From Streptomyces sp. V4I2 (GTDB lineage: Bacteria; Actinomycetota; Actinomycetes; Streptomycetales; Streptomycetaceae), in NCBI RefSeq assembly GCF_030817655.1, contig NZ_JAUSZM010000003.1, forward strand, positions 744,001 to 808,000: a stretch of DNA of 64,000 nt, given 5' to 3'. Shown here in pieces: positions 51,196 to 59,052 of the stretch; positions within the stretch are counted from its first letter, which is position 1; each line of letters begins with the position of its first letter. The notes beneath the pieces are model-generated. The model saw nothing but the letters and a program-made list of their open reading frames with translations. It was not told the origin of the DNA and searched no databases. The position numbers and the translations under genes are program-made.

Positions 51196-52049
51196 GTGTT
51201 CAAAGAGTTTGTCGTGTCCGGCGACTCGCACATCATCGAGCCGGTCGATCTTTTCAAGACCCGCCTGCCCAAGCTTCTTCGCGAACGGGCCCTCCGGGAA
51301 GAGGAGTTCACGCTCGAGGAGCCGATCGTGGAGGGCGGGCACACCGAGTTCAAGAAGCTGCACACCATCGGGTACGACGGCTGGACCATTTCCAAGTACC
51401 GTCAGTTCGGCGGGGAGACCCCGGACGGCGAGCCCGAGCACATCATCCGGGACATGAACCTCGACGGCGTCGACGCCTCGGTGATATTCCCCAACCTGTC
51501 GCTGTTCGTCCTGTTCACCGACGACCACGAATTGTCGATGGCGCACGCACGCGTATGGAACGACTACATCGTCGAGCGGTTCCTCCCGTACAAGGACCGG
51601 CTGCGCCCGACAGCGGCGATCCCCATGACAGACATCCCCGAGGCCGTCGCCGAGATCGAGCGGTGCGCGCGCCTCGGCCTGGGCGCGATCCTGATCCCGG
51701 AGACCCCGCCCGTGCCGTACGCCTCCCGCCTGTACGACCCGGTGTGGGCGGCCGCTCAGGCGAACGGGATGCCGGTGTTCATCCACGTCGCCACCGGCGG
51801 GGTGAAGACCAAGGAAGACACGTCGGAGACGGCGATGACCGTCCGGAGCATGATGACGGCCGTCAACACGGGCAAGGGCCAGTTGACCGACGACATGGTG
51901 TCGGGCCGGCTCCAGCAGTCCGCGGCCGGGTTCGCCAACCCACAGCGCATCATCGCCGACCTCGTCGGCGGCGGTGTCTGCGAACGGTACCCGAACCTGC
52001 ATTTCAACCTGATCGAGTTCAGCGCCGGCTGGCTGGTCTCCTACGTGAC
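51196..52049 (+). pseudogene. Amidohydrolase (ACMSD-like family), 5' part, split by IS
   Basis: The first ~280 residues of a metal-dependent amidohydrolase_2 family enzyme. VSGDSHIIEPVDLFKTRLPK bears the N-terminal metal motif (D-x-H), IIRDMNLDGVDASVIFPNLS and LYDPVWAAAQANGMPVFIHV (third ligand His) follow. Homology ends after LVSYV where the IS element begins; reading on gives only 25 foreign residues to a stop at 52122. GTG 51196 has AGAGG upstream. The remaining part of the enzyme continues beyond the element at 53873. Aromatic-acid breakdown is the usual role. Confidence 0.88.
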
Positions 52050-52200
52050 TCCTCCCCCGGCTGAGGCCGGGGGCTTCTCGTTACGCTGGGTTGGCGTCGC
52101 GACGGACCAGCCCGGCCCGTAGAACGTTGGTGGCTGCCACTGTGTCGGCGTGGGCGGTGTGGCCGCATGCGACGCAGTGGAACTTTTCCTGTGTGGGCCG
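52045..52200 (-). ncRNA. Predicted TnpB guide RNA (reRNA/omegaRNA) region
   Basis: In IS200/IS605 elements the guide RNA is read in the tnpB direction over the tnpB 3' end and the element's right end, with the guide coming from the adjoining host DNA. Here that places the scaffold on the minus strand over the last part of tnpB and hairpin 52054-52073, with the guide taken from bases below about 52045 in the amidohydrolase gene. Location is inferred from family architecture; the 5' end is a guess. Confidence 0.35.
52054..52073 (-). terminator. Right-end hairpin of the IS element
   Basis: CCCCCGGC-tgag-GCCGGGGG, a perfect 8-bp stem, starting 8 bases beyond the tnpB stop. In this family such a hairpin is both the DNA structure recognised by TnpA and part of the TnpB guide RNA. 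Confidence 0.75.
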
Positions 52201-53295
52201 GTTCTCCTTGGCGGTGTGCCCGCATCCGGGGCAGGTGCGGGAGGTGTTGCGGGGGTCCACGGCGATCACTTCCCGTCCGGCGCTTTCAGCCTTGGCGTGC
52301 AGGATCGTCAGGAACACCCCCCAACCGGCATCGTTGATCGACTTGTTGAGCCCGGCCTTCGCCGCTGCCCCGTTGGGCAAGAACACGCCCGGCTGGTCCG
52401 GGTCGGGTTTCGGCGTGGGGGCCTTGCTCATGTTGCGGATCTTGAGGTCTTCGTGCGCGATGAAATCGTGCGCGCGGACCAGGCCGAGGGCGGTCTTGTG
52501 GGCGTGGTCGAGGCGCTGACGCCGTACCTTGCCGTGGAGCTGGGCGACCTTGTCCACGGCCCGCTGGTGGTTGGCGGTGCGGTCCTTGGCCTTGCGGCGC
52601 GGGAACCGGGACAGCGCCTGCTGCGCTGCCTGGAGCTTCTCGGCCGCACGGCGGCCCTGGCGTGGGTTGGGCACGAACTCGCCGCTTGAGTCGGCGAGGA
52701 AGTTCGCGATGCCCAGGTCGATCCCGACCACGCTGCCGGTCGCGGGCAGCGGTTCGGGCTGGTCCTGTCCGGCGGTGAGCACGACGAACCACTTACGGCC
52801 CTCGCGCTTGACCGACACGGTCCTGACCCGGCCGGCCACCGGGCGGTGCTGGTTGACCCTGACATGGCCGACGCCCTGGAAGCGGACGCGGGTGAGGGGG
52901 TCGTGCGGGGTGGAGTCCCACCGGCAGCCGTCCCCCTCCTTCGGGAAGTCCACCGTGTCGAACCAGTTCACCCCGCGAAAGCGCGGGTAGCCGGGCGTCT
53001 CACCGGACGTGACCCGGCGGAAGAACGCGGCGAACGCCTTGTCGAGACGGCGCAGGGTGGCCTGCTGCGAGGAGAACGACCAGCGGCCCTGACGCTCCGG
53101 ATCCAACGCCCGGATCTCCTTGAGCTGCGCGGACTGCATCCCGTATTTGACGCTGGTCTTCGAGACGTGCCGCCAGGCGTCGCGGCGTTCCTGCAACGCA
53201 CCGTTGTAGAGGGAACAGTGGTCCCGCAGCATCTCGCCGAGCGCCTGTTCCTGGCGGACGGTGGGCCGCAGGAGGAACTTGTACGCACGGATCAA
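52081..53295 (-). CDS. tnpB: TnpB, RNA-guided nuclease of IS200/IS605
   Basis: A 404-aa TnpB of normal length. N-terminal helix-turn domain: RAYKFLLRPTVRQEQALGEM, HCSLYNGALQERRDAW. RuvC-I Asp is in SVVGIDLGIANFLAD, RuvC-II Glu in DFIAHEDLKIRNMSK, the zinc finger is CPGCGHTAKE...CVACGHTAHAD, and RuvC-III Asp is in ADTVAATNVLRAG. All catalytic residues are therefore present. The likely start is TTG 53295, 52 bases from the divergent tnpA start; a GGAGGGGGG run lies upstream. The family cuts DNA next to the element's target motif under guidance of its own RNA. Confidence 0.92.
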   Translation of the reverse strand: MIRAYKFLLRPTVRQEQALGEMLRDHCSLYNGALQERRDAWRHVSKTSVKYGMQSAQLKEIRALDPERQGRWSFSSQQATLRRLDKAFAAFFRRVTSGETPGYPRFRGVNWFDTVDFPKEGDGCRWDSTPHDPLTRVRFQGVGHVRVNQHRPVAGRVRTVSVKREGRKWFVVLTAGQDQPEPLPATGSVVGIDLGIANFLADSSGEFVPNPRQGRRAAEKLQAAQQALSRFPRRKAKDRTANHQRAVDKVAQLHGKVRRQRLDHAHKTALGLVRAHDFIAHEDLKIRNMSKAPTPKPDPDQPGVFLPNGAAAKAGLNKSINDAGWGVFLTILHAKAESAGREVIAVDPRNTSRTCPGCGHTAKENRPTQEKFHCVACGHTAHADTVAATNVLRAGLVRRDANPA

Positions 53296-53347
53296 CTCAG
53301 CCCACCCCCCTCCGGTCGAGTCCGCTTGATCCTACTACACTTGGCGC

Positions 53348-53776
53348 ATGTCACCACGCTGGGAACCAGATCCCGATATCAGACGGGGAAACCACGTCGT
53401 CTACAACCTCCACGCACATTTGGTGTTCGTCACCAGGTACCGGAGTGAGGTCTTCAACGGCGAGATGCTGACACGCTGCGAGGAGATCATGCGCGACGTG
53501 TGCGAGAGCTTCGGCGCCCAGCTGCGGGAGTTCAACGGCGAAGGCGATCACGTCCACCTGCTCGTGCACTACCCGCCGAAAATCGCCCTGTCCAAGCTGG
53601 TCAACTCCCTCAAGGGCGTCAGTTCGCGATACCTGCGGGCGGAGTACACCGGCCGGATCAACCGGATCGGGACAGGCTCGGTGTTCTGGTCCCCGTCCTA
53701 CTTCGCCGCGTCCTGCGGCGGCGCACCCCTGAGCATCGTCAAGGACTACATCGAGAACCAGAAGCGCCCAGCCTGA
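53348..53776 (+). CDS. tnpA: TnpA, Y1 HUH transposase of IS200/IS605
   Basis: A 142-aa single-strand transposase. Landmarks: YNLHAHLVFVTRYRSEVFNG, HUH motif in GEGDHVHLLVHYPPK, LSKLVNSLKGVSSRYLR, SVFWSPSYFAASCGGAP and catalytic Tyr in SIVKDYIENQ. All active-site residues are intact and the length is typical. ATG 53348 lacks a strong RBS. It is divergent from tnpB, as in IS605. The N-terminal ~15 residues are a little longer than in most relatives. Confidence 0.93.
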   Translation: MSPRWEPDPDIRRGNHVVYNLHAHLVFVTRYRSEVFNGEMLTRCEEIMRDVCESFGAQLREFNGEGDHVHLLVHYPPKIALSKLVNSLKGVSSRYLRAEYTGRINRIGTGSVFWSPSYFAASCGGAPLSIVKDYIENQKRPA

Positions 53777-53872
53777 CCGTCACCACCCAGGCGCAGAGAT
53801 CTCCGCCGCTTCGCGCCTCCGGGCCGAGGATCGCATTCCCGCCCGGCCTGAAGGCCCCGATTCCCTGCGAAG
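53777..53872. other. Left end of the IS element
   Basis: Non-coding end of the element on the tnpA side, containing GGCC-tgaa-GGCC (53845-53856) and bounded by ATCAA (TTGAT on the other strand) at 53873-53877, after which host amidohydrolase sequence resumes. Confidence 0.6.
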
Positions 53873-54297
53873 ATCAAGGGATGGACAAGTCCTTCCGGAC
53901 CGGTATCGGCCAGGACCTCGACTGGTGGCTCGGGTTCTGGGACGACAACCGCTCGCCGAAGGAGCAGTCGGCCATGGGGCTGCTGTTCACCATCAACGAC
54001 AAGTGGCCCTACCCCCTCAAGCCCAGCGAGTACATCCGGCGCCAGATCCACGTCCAGTTCGCGGACGACCCCACGGCCGTCAAGGCCCGCCACATCACCG
54101 GGGTGTCGACGATCATGTGGGGCAACGACTACCCCCACGCCGAGGGCACCTTCCGCAGCAGCGCCGACTGCATCGCGTACAACTTCGACGACACGGTGTC
54201 CGACGAGGACCGCGCCGCCATCCTGGGCGGCACGCTGGCCGACGTCGTGGGCTTCGACAAGAGCAAGAAGCTGGCTCCGGTCTCGGAGGACGCCTGA
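53873..54297 (+). pseudogene. Amidohydrolase, 3' part beyond the IS
   Basis: The C-terminal ~140 residues of the same enzyme resume: DKSFRTGIGQDLDWWLGFWD, KPSEYIRRQIHVQFADDPTA, GVSTIMWGNDYPHAEGTFRS with the last metal-ligand Asp in GNDYPH, and DRAAILGGTLADVVGF. ATG 53881 could start an independent fragment but there is no RBS. Followed by a strong terminator. The two halves together equal a normal ~420-residue family member. Confidence 0.88.
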
Positions 54298-54315
54298 GGC
54301 CCGACCGAGCCGCGG

Positions 54316-54349
54316 GCCGGGCCCGGAGCGAGATCGCTCCGGGCCCGGC
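54316..54349. terminator. Strong terminator after the amidohydrolase
   Basis: GCCGGGCCCGGAGCGA and its perfect complement, 16 bp per arm with only 2 bases between, so a stem of about 14 bp with a small loop. It ends the amidohydrolase transcript 33 bases before the next start. Confidence 0.85.
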
Positions 54350-54381
54350 ATCCATCTCACAACGCATGGAACGGGAGTCAC

Positions 54382-54891
54382 GTGAGAGCCAAGGCGGTCA
54401 AGGGATCCCCTGCGGCTGAGTCAGAGGCTGTGTCCGAGTCCGAGTCCGAGTCCGAGTCCGATGGTGCACAGCCCGCCCCTCCTTCCGCCGAAACTGCCGG
54501 AACTGCCGAAACCGGCGGCGGATCCGATCTGCGAACCGCGGGTCTCAAGGCCTTGCGCGAGTTGTTGCCGGGCGTGTTCCCCGAGGGGGACGACATCGAC
54601 CTCCGGGACGGTCGCCTCGGCGAGGAACTCGTCGAGATCGGCGTCACCAGTGTGTTCGGCGCGCTGTGGGCGCGCGACGGGCTCAGCCGCCGTGACCGCA
54701 GCCTGGTCACGCTGGGCATCCTCATCGCCCTCGGCGCGGAGAGCGAGCCGGCGACCCACGTCCGGATCGCGCTGACCAACGGCCTGACCGAGGACGAGCT
54801 CGCCGAGGTCATCTACCACGCCACGGGCTACGCCGGTTTCCCCCGGGCGGTGGCGGCCCGCACGGCCGCGCGCGAGGCGCTGGGCCAGTAG
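54382..54891 (+). CDS. Carboxymuconolactone decarboxylase family protein
   Basis: A 169-aa protein whose C-terminal ~110 residues are a CMD domain: FGALWARDGLSRRDRSLVTL, GILIALGAESEPATHVRIAL, GLTEDELAEVIYHATGYAGF. The AhpD-type C-x-x-C is absent, so it belongs to the decarboxylase-like branch. The N-terminus is a low-complexity Ser/Glu run from a TCCGAG repeat. GTG 54382 has GGGAG upstream. It follows the amidohydrolase reading the same way, suggesting aromatic breakdown. Its last 83 bases overlap the convergent MFS gene. Confidence 0.85.
   Translation: MRAKAVKGSPAAESEAVSESESESESDGAQPAPPSAETAGTAETGGGSDLRTAGLKALRELLPGVFPEGDDIDLRDGRLGEELVEIGVTSVFGALWARDGLSRRDRSLVTLGILIALGAESEPATHVRIALTNGLTEDELAEVIYHATGYAGFPRAVAARTAAREALGQ
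54433..54461 (+). repeat. TCCGAG hexanucleotide tandem repeat
   Basis: Four perfect copies of TCCGAG plus TCCGA, encoding alternating Ser-Glu. A slippage-prone in-frame repeat in the N-terminal tail of the CMD protein. Confidence 0.85.
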
Positions 54892-56104
54892 CGCCGACCG
54901 CCGGCACGGCGCGGGCCCGGACCACGTAGGGCCGGGAGACGACCGTGGCGGCAAGGGAGACCGCGGCAAGGACGGTCACCGCAGTGCCGGCAGTGAGGTA
55001 CTGGGCGACGCCGCCGGCGATCGCGGCACCGATGCCCTGCCAGGTCATCCGGCCGGCGGACTCGACGCCCTGGACCTGGCCACGGACCGGATCGGGGGTC
55101 AGCGCGAGAAGCTGCTCCTGCAGGGGCAGGGTGGCGGCGTATCCGGCACTGGCGACGAACACCGCGGCCGTCGCCACCACCATGGGCGGATGGAGTGCGA
55201 AGACCAGGTACGGGGCGGCGAGCAGCAACCGCAGGGCGAAGGCGCAGCGGCGTCTCTGGTGGGCGGTGAGCAGTCGTCCGATGGCCAGGTCCCCGAGGAG
55301 CATGCCTGCCGATCCGGCGGCGAGGAGAGCGCCTGCGTGTCCCGGGGCGTAGGAGATGAACAGAGCCGCGCAGCCGACGATCAGCCCGTTGGGCACCCAC
55401 AGGTTCAGCAGCAGCGCCCGTCGGCCGGGGTGGGAGAAGAGCGCGATGTTCGTCGTCCAGGTCTGACGCAGTCCGGGGCGACAGGTCGGACGGATCGAGT
55501 GCTCCCGAACGGTCGTCGCCACCACGACCGACCCGAGTCCGGTCAGGGCCGCGGCGACGAGGAAGACCTCGTGCGGGCCGAGGTGCCGCAGCAGCACGGC
55601 ACCGACGGCATAGCCGAGGACGGCCATGCCTCCCGAGGTGATGTTCATGAGCGAACGTGCCAGGGCATAGGTGGAGGTCGGTACGACCTCGGCGATCAGC
55701 CCCATCCGCGTGCCCGTGCCCAGGGACTGGAAGAATCCCAGTACCAGGAGCAGACCGAACCGGGCGGCCAACGGCAGCCCCGGAACCGCCTGCGCGGCGA
55801 CGCCCCCCAGTGAGACCCCCTGGAGCGCGACGAGGGTCCGGCGAGGACGGCGCCCGTCCGCGACCGACATCAGCGTCAAGGCACCGAGCACCGTCGCGAA
55901 GGTGGCGCCGTACATGCTCACGGCCGTCAGGAACGGCGAACCGGTCTGGTGGTCGACCAGGGTGCCGAGCGCGAAACCCGACAAGGTGGTCGCGGCGACC
56001 GTCAGTGTGAAGCTGATGTACAGGCCTGCGAACTCGCTGGTGCGGAGCAGGACGCGGTAGCTGGAAGGGGGCGGCGCGGCGGGCGCCGACGTGTCGGAAG
56101 GCAT
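54809..56104 (-). CDS. MFS transporter
   Basis: A 431-aa transporter with 12 segments (LYISFTLTVAATTLSGFALG, LGFFQSLGTGTRMGLIAEVV, SLMNITSGGMAVLGYAVGAV, LPLQEQLLALTPDPVRGQVQ). The class is close to Streptomyces MFS exporters of the MFS_1 type with poor TM2-3 motif (MSVADGRRPRRTL). ATG 56104 has GGAGG 8 bases upstream. The last ~35 residues are Pro/Arg-rich and overlap the convergent CMD gene by 83 bases, suggesting the original stop was lost. Confidence 0.87.
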   Translation of the reverse strand: MPSDTSAPAAPPPSSYRVLLRTSEFAGLYISFTLTVAATTLSGFALGTLVDHQTGSPFLTAVSMYGATFATVLGALTLMSVADGRRPRRTLVALQGVSLGGVAAQAVPGLPLAARFGLLLVLGFFQSLGTGTRMGLIAEVVPTSTYALARSLMNITSGGMAVLGYAVGAVLLRHLGPHEVFLVAAALTGLGSVVVATTVREHSIRPTCRPGLRQTWTTNIALFSHPGRRALLLNLWVPNGLIVGCAALFISYAPGHAGALLAAGSAGMLLGDLAIGRLLTAHQRRRCAFALRLLLAAPYLVFALHPPMVVATAAVFVASAGYAATLPLQEQLLALTPDPVRGQVQGVESAGRMTWQGIGAAIAGGVAQYLTAGTAVTVLAAVSLAATVVSRPYVVRARAVPAVGATGPAPRARPCGPPPPGGNRRSPWRGR

Positions 56105-56152
56105 GAAAAAAGCCTCCGCACGCACCGGTTGGGGCGCCGAAGGCCAACGCGC

Positions 56153-57121
56153 TCATTCTAACAGTCGAGACGGGCCCGAGTCGGACCGTGAGCGGAACGT
56201 GCGGCGGTAGGTGTCCGGGGGCACGCCCACGGTGCGGTTGAAGTGACGGCGCAGCGTGGTGGAAGTGCCCATGCCGGTGGCCGTCGCGATGGCGGCGACA
56301 CCGTCGTCGGTGCTCTCCAGCAACTCCTGGGCGCGGCGGATCCGCTGGGTCAGCAGCCACTGCAGCGGGGTGGTGCCGGTGGCCGCCCTGAAGTGGCGGC
56401 CCAGGTTGCGTGAGCTCATCCGTGCCTGGCGGGCCAGGTCCTCCACGGTCAGCGGCTGGTCGAGGCGTTCCATCACCCACGGGAACAGGGCGGCGAGCGG
56501 GCGGTCGTCCCGGGCGGGCACCGGGGTGGTGACGAACTGGGCCTGGCCGCCGGCCCGGTGCGGCGCCACGACCAGGCGGCGCGCGACGGCGTTGGCGGTC
56601 GCCGAGCCGTGGTCGAGGCGGACGAGGTGCAGGCACAGATCCAGCGCGGCGGCCTTGCCGGCGGAGGTGAGCACGCTGCCGTTGTCGGCGTAGAGCACGT
56701 CCGGGTCGACCCGCACCTCGGGGTAGCGGGCGGCCAGGGCATCGGTGTGCGCCCAGTGCGTGGTCGCGCGCCTCCCGTCCAGCAGGCCCGCGGCGGCCAG
56801 CACGAACGCGCCGGTGCACAGAGAGGCCACGCGCGCGCCCGCCGCGTGGGCCGCGCGCACCGCGTCGACCAGGTCGGCGGGCGGGTCCTCGTCGACGTCC
56901 GCCCAGCCGGGGACGATCACGGTGTCGGCGCGCCGGAGCCGGTCGAGCCCGGCGTCGGGTTCCAGCAGGAACCGTCCGACCCGCACGGCGTCCGTCCCGC
57001 AGAGGGCGATGTCGTACCAGGGGGCGGTCACGCCGGCCGGGGCGGCGCCGAACACCTCGTACGCCACGGACAGTTCGAAGTGGAGCATTCCGTCGGTGAC
57101 GGCCAGTGCGACAGTGCCCAT
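56153..57121 (-). CDS. GlxA-type AraC regulator, second copy
   Basis: A 322-aa regulator with an N-terminal DJ-1/PfpI domain (VTDGMLHFELSVAYEVFGAA, VASLCTGAFVLAAAGLLDGR with Cys at the nucleophile position) and C-terminal AraC HTH (LTVEDLARQARMSSRNLGRH, GVAAIATATGMGTSTTLRRH). Start could be ATG 57121 or GTG 57160; neither has a clear RBS. Divergent from the saccharopine-dehydrogenase-like gene at 57224 and 48 bases upstream of the MFS gene start in the same direction, so it may control either. Confidence 0.9.
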   Translation of the reverse strand: MGTVALAVTDGMLHFELSVAYEVFGAAPAGVTAPWYDIALCGTDAVRVGRFLLEPDAGLDRLRRADTVIVPGWADVDEDPPADLVDAVRAAHAAGARVASLCTGAFVLAAAGLLDGRRATTHWAHTDALAARYPEVRVDPDVLYADNGSVLTSAGKAAALDLCLHLVRLDHGSATANAVARRLVVAPHRAGGQAQFVTTPVPARDDRPLAALFPWVMERLDQPLTVEDLARQARMSSRNLGRHFRAATGTTPLQWLLTQRIRRAQELLESTDDGVAAIATATGMGTSTTLRRHFNRTVGVPPDTYRRTFRSRSDSGPSRLLE

Positions 57122-57223
57122 GTCCGGAATTGTACGGGGCGTGGCGTTCCAGACACTCACAGCGGACCGCGCTCCCTCTGCCAGGATGTGCGCACTAGAT
57201 CATTTCGATCAGGGGGAGACGTC

Positions 57224-58255
57224 ATGGGATCAGGGCACAGAGTCGCGGTGTTCGGCGCGTACGGGCACACCGGGCGGTTCGTGGTGGCGCAGCTGCGGGA
57301 TCGCGGGTTCGTCCCGGTTCTCTCCGGCCGCGACGCCGGCAAGCTGCGGGCGCTGGCGGCGTCCGAGCCCGGCCTCGACGCCCGGCCGGCGTCGGTGGCC
57401 GACCCGGCCTCGCTCGACCGCGCACTGGCCGGCACCTCGGCCGTGATCAACTGTGCCGGGCCCTTCGGCACGACCGCAGCCCCCGTGATCGAGGCGGCAC
57501 TGCGGGCCCGGATCCCGTACGTGGATGTGGCGGCCGAGATCGAGGCCAATGCCGACACGTTCGCGCACTTCGCGGACCGTGCCCGCGCCGCGGGAGCGGT
57601 GATCGTCCCCGCGATGGCCTTCTACGGCGGCCTCGGCGACCTGTTGGCCACCGCGGCGATGGGCGACTGGACGACGGCCGACGAGGCGCACATCGCGTAC
57701 GGGCTGAACAGTTGGCACCCCACCGCCGGGACGCGCGCCGCGAGCAAGGCCGTCCAGGAGCGGCGCAACGGCCGACGGGTCCGCTACACGAACGGGCGGC
57801 TGGAGTACCACACCGACGAGCTGCCCACCCTGGAGTGGCCCTTCCCGGAGCCGATGGGCACCCGGGCCGTCCTCGGGGAGTTCACGATGGCCGATGTCGT
57901 CACCATCCCCAGCCACCTGTCCATCCCCGAGGTGCGCACGTACATGACGGTCGAGGCGGCCAAGGACGTGTCGGCCCCCGACACGCCGACGCCGGCCGCG
58001 GTCGACGAGCGTGGGCGGTCCGCACAGACCTTCCTCGTCGACGTCGTCGTGCGCTCCGGCGGCGCCGAACGGCGCGCTGTGGCCAGGGGCCAGGACATTT
58101 ACGCGGTCACCGCGCCGCTCGCGGTGGAAGCGGTGCACCGCATCCTCGCGGGGCAGACCAAGGCGGTCGGGGTGGCGTCCGCCGGCGAGATCTTCGACGC
58201 TCCCGACCTCCTGCGCGCACTGTCCGCGCACATTTCCCTGGAACTGCGTCAGTAG
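57224..58255 (+). CDS. Saccharopine-dehydrogenase-like NAD(P)-binding protein
   Basis: A 343-aa protein. N-terminal Rossmann motif VAVFGAYGHTGRFVVAQL, LDRALAGTSAVINCAGPFGT and ALRARIPYVDVAAEIEANAD match saccharopine dehydrogenase / trans-acting enoyl-reductase-like proteins. IVPAMAFYGGLGDLLATAAM follows in the second domain. ATG 57224 has AGGGGGAG upstream. Reaction unknown. Divergent from the GlxA-type regulator, which is a likely controller. Confidence 0.87.
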   Translation: MGSGHRVAVFGAYGHTGRFVVAQLRDRGFVPVLSGRDAGKLRALAASEPGLDARPASVADPASLDRALAGTSAVINCAGPFGTTAAPVIEAALRARIPYVDVAAEIEANADTFAHFADRARAAGAVIVPAMAFYGGLGDLLATAAMGDWTTADEAHIAYGLNSWHPTAGTRAASKAVQERRNGRRVRYTNGRLEYHTDELPTLEWPFPEPMGTRAVLGEFTMADVVTIPSHLSIPEVRTYMTVEAAKDVSAPDTPTPAAVDERGRSAQTFLVDVVVRSGGAERRAVARGQDIYAVTAPLAVEAVHRILAGQTKAVGVASAGEIFDAPDLLRALSAHISLELRQ

Positions 58256-58287
58256 GGGACAGCCCGCCGGCGGCCGCAGGTGCGGCG

Positions 58288-58935
58288 TCAGCGGGCTCCG
58301 GCCGGGCTGTGGGGCGTCTTCGAGGGGGTCGGCCGTGCACGTACCCATCCGAGCAGCACCACTGAGCACACCGCCGCGAACGCGCACCAGGTCGAGACGA
58401 ACTCCAGCCGCCACAGGGCCCAGCAGGCCACTGCGCCGACGGTGACCAGAATCCCCAGCACCAGCAGCCGCCGGTCGCCGGACAGCAGCAGCGAGCCCAC
58501 GGTGGCCAGCAGGTAGCCCGCGACCAGGAGCTCCGGATGGGAGAGGCCGACCGCATAGCCGACGGTGCGGCCGCGGATCTCGGCCGTCACCGGTCCGGTG
58601 GCAAGGCCGTGGGCAAGTATCGCGGCAGTCGCGGACCCGACTGCGAGCAGGAGGATCAGCCGCGGCCGGGCGTGCGGCGGGGCGGCACACAGGACGCCCG
58701 CAGGCACCCACACCGCCAGCAGGGGCAGCGCGATGACGGCCCAGAGGACGGTGGCCGGTCCGCTGCCCCCGTCCGAGGCCCAGACCACCGACTCGGCGAT
58801 CTGGTGGGCCCCGAGCAGCAGCGGCAGTGCGGCCAGCGGCAGGTCTCCGATGCTGCGCACCCGCGCCACGCAGGCCGCCCCGACGCCCGCGACACCGACG
58901 CCCGCCACGAGGTCGGCCGTCGCACTCCAACACAT
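58288..58935 (-). CDS. DUF6629 family membrane protein
   Basis: A 215-aa protein with six to seven membrane segments starting with MCWSATADLVAGVGVAGVGA, the conserved N-terminus of DUF6629 proteins. LLLGAHQIAESVVWASDG and FVSTWCAFAAVCSVVLLGW are other conserved parts. Start at ATG 58935 or GTG 58938. Function unknown; common in streptomycetes as a single gene. Confidence 0.85.
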   Translation of the reverse strand: MCWSATADLVAGVGVAGVGAACVARVRSIGDLPLAALPLLLGAHQIAESVVWASDGGSGPATVLWAVIALPLLAVWVPAGVLCAAPPHARPRLILLLAVGSATAAILAHGLATGPVTAEIRGRTVGYAVGLSHPELLVAGYLLATVGSLLLSGDRRLLVLGILVTVGAVACWALWRLEFVSTWCAFAAVCSVVLLGWVRARPTPSKTPHSPAGAR

Positions 58936-59052
58936 CACGCCACCATAGGGTCGACCGTCGTGCGGATCCGTCCTGCTGTGCGGGTCACGCTACGTCCCGC
59001 TCTCACCCGGCAGGGCGGATGACACGAGGGCCGCGTCTCAGTCCCCTCGGGC

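Larger units (their letters stand above)
52045..53872. mobile_element. IS200/IS605-family element with tnpA and tnpB
   Basis: About 1.83 kb inserted in an amidohydrolase gene without target duplication. It carries tnpB (minus) and tnpA (plus) divergently, a hairpin at the tnpB end (52054-52073) and a small hairpin GGCC-tgaa-GGCC (53845-53856) at the tnpA end. On the minus strand TTGAT directly adjoins the tnpA-side end, the same pentamer used by ISDra2. The outer limits are estimated to within a few bases on the tnpB side. Both proteins look intact, so the element may be active. Confidence 0.85.
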
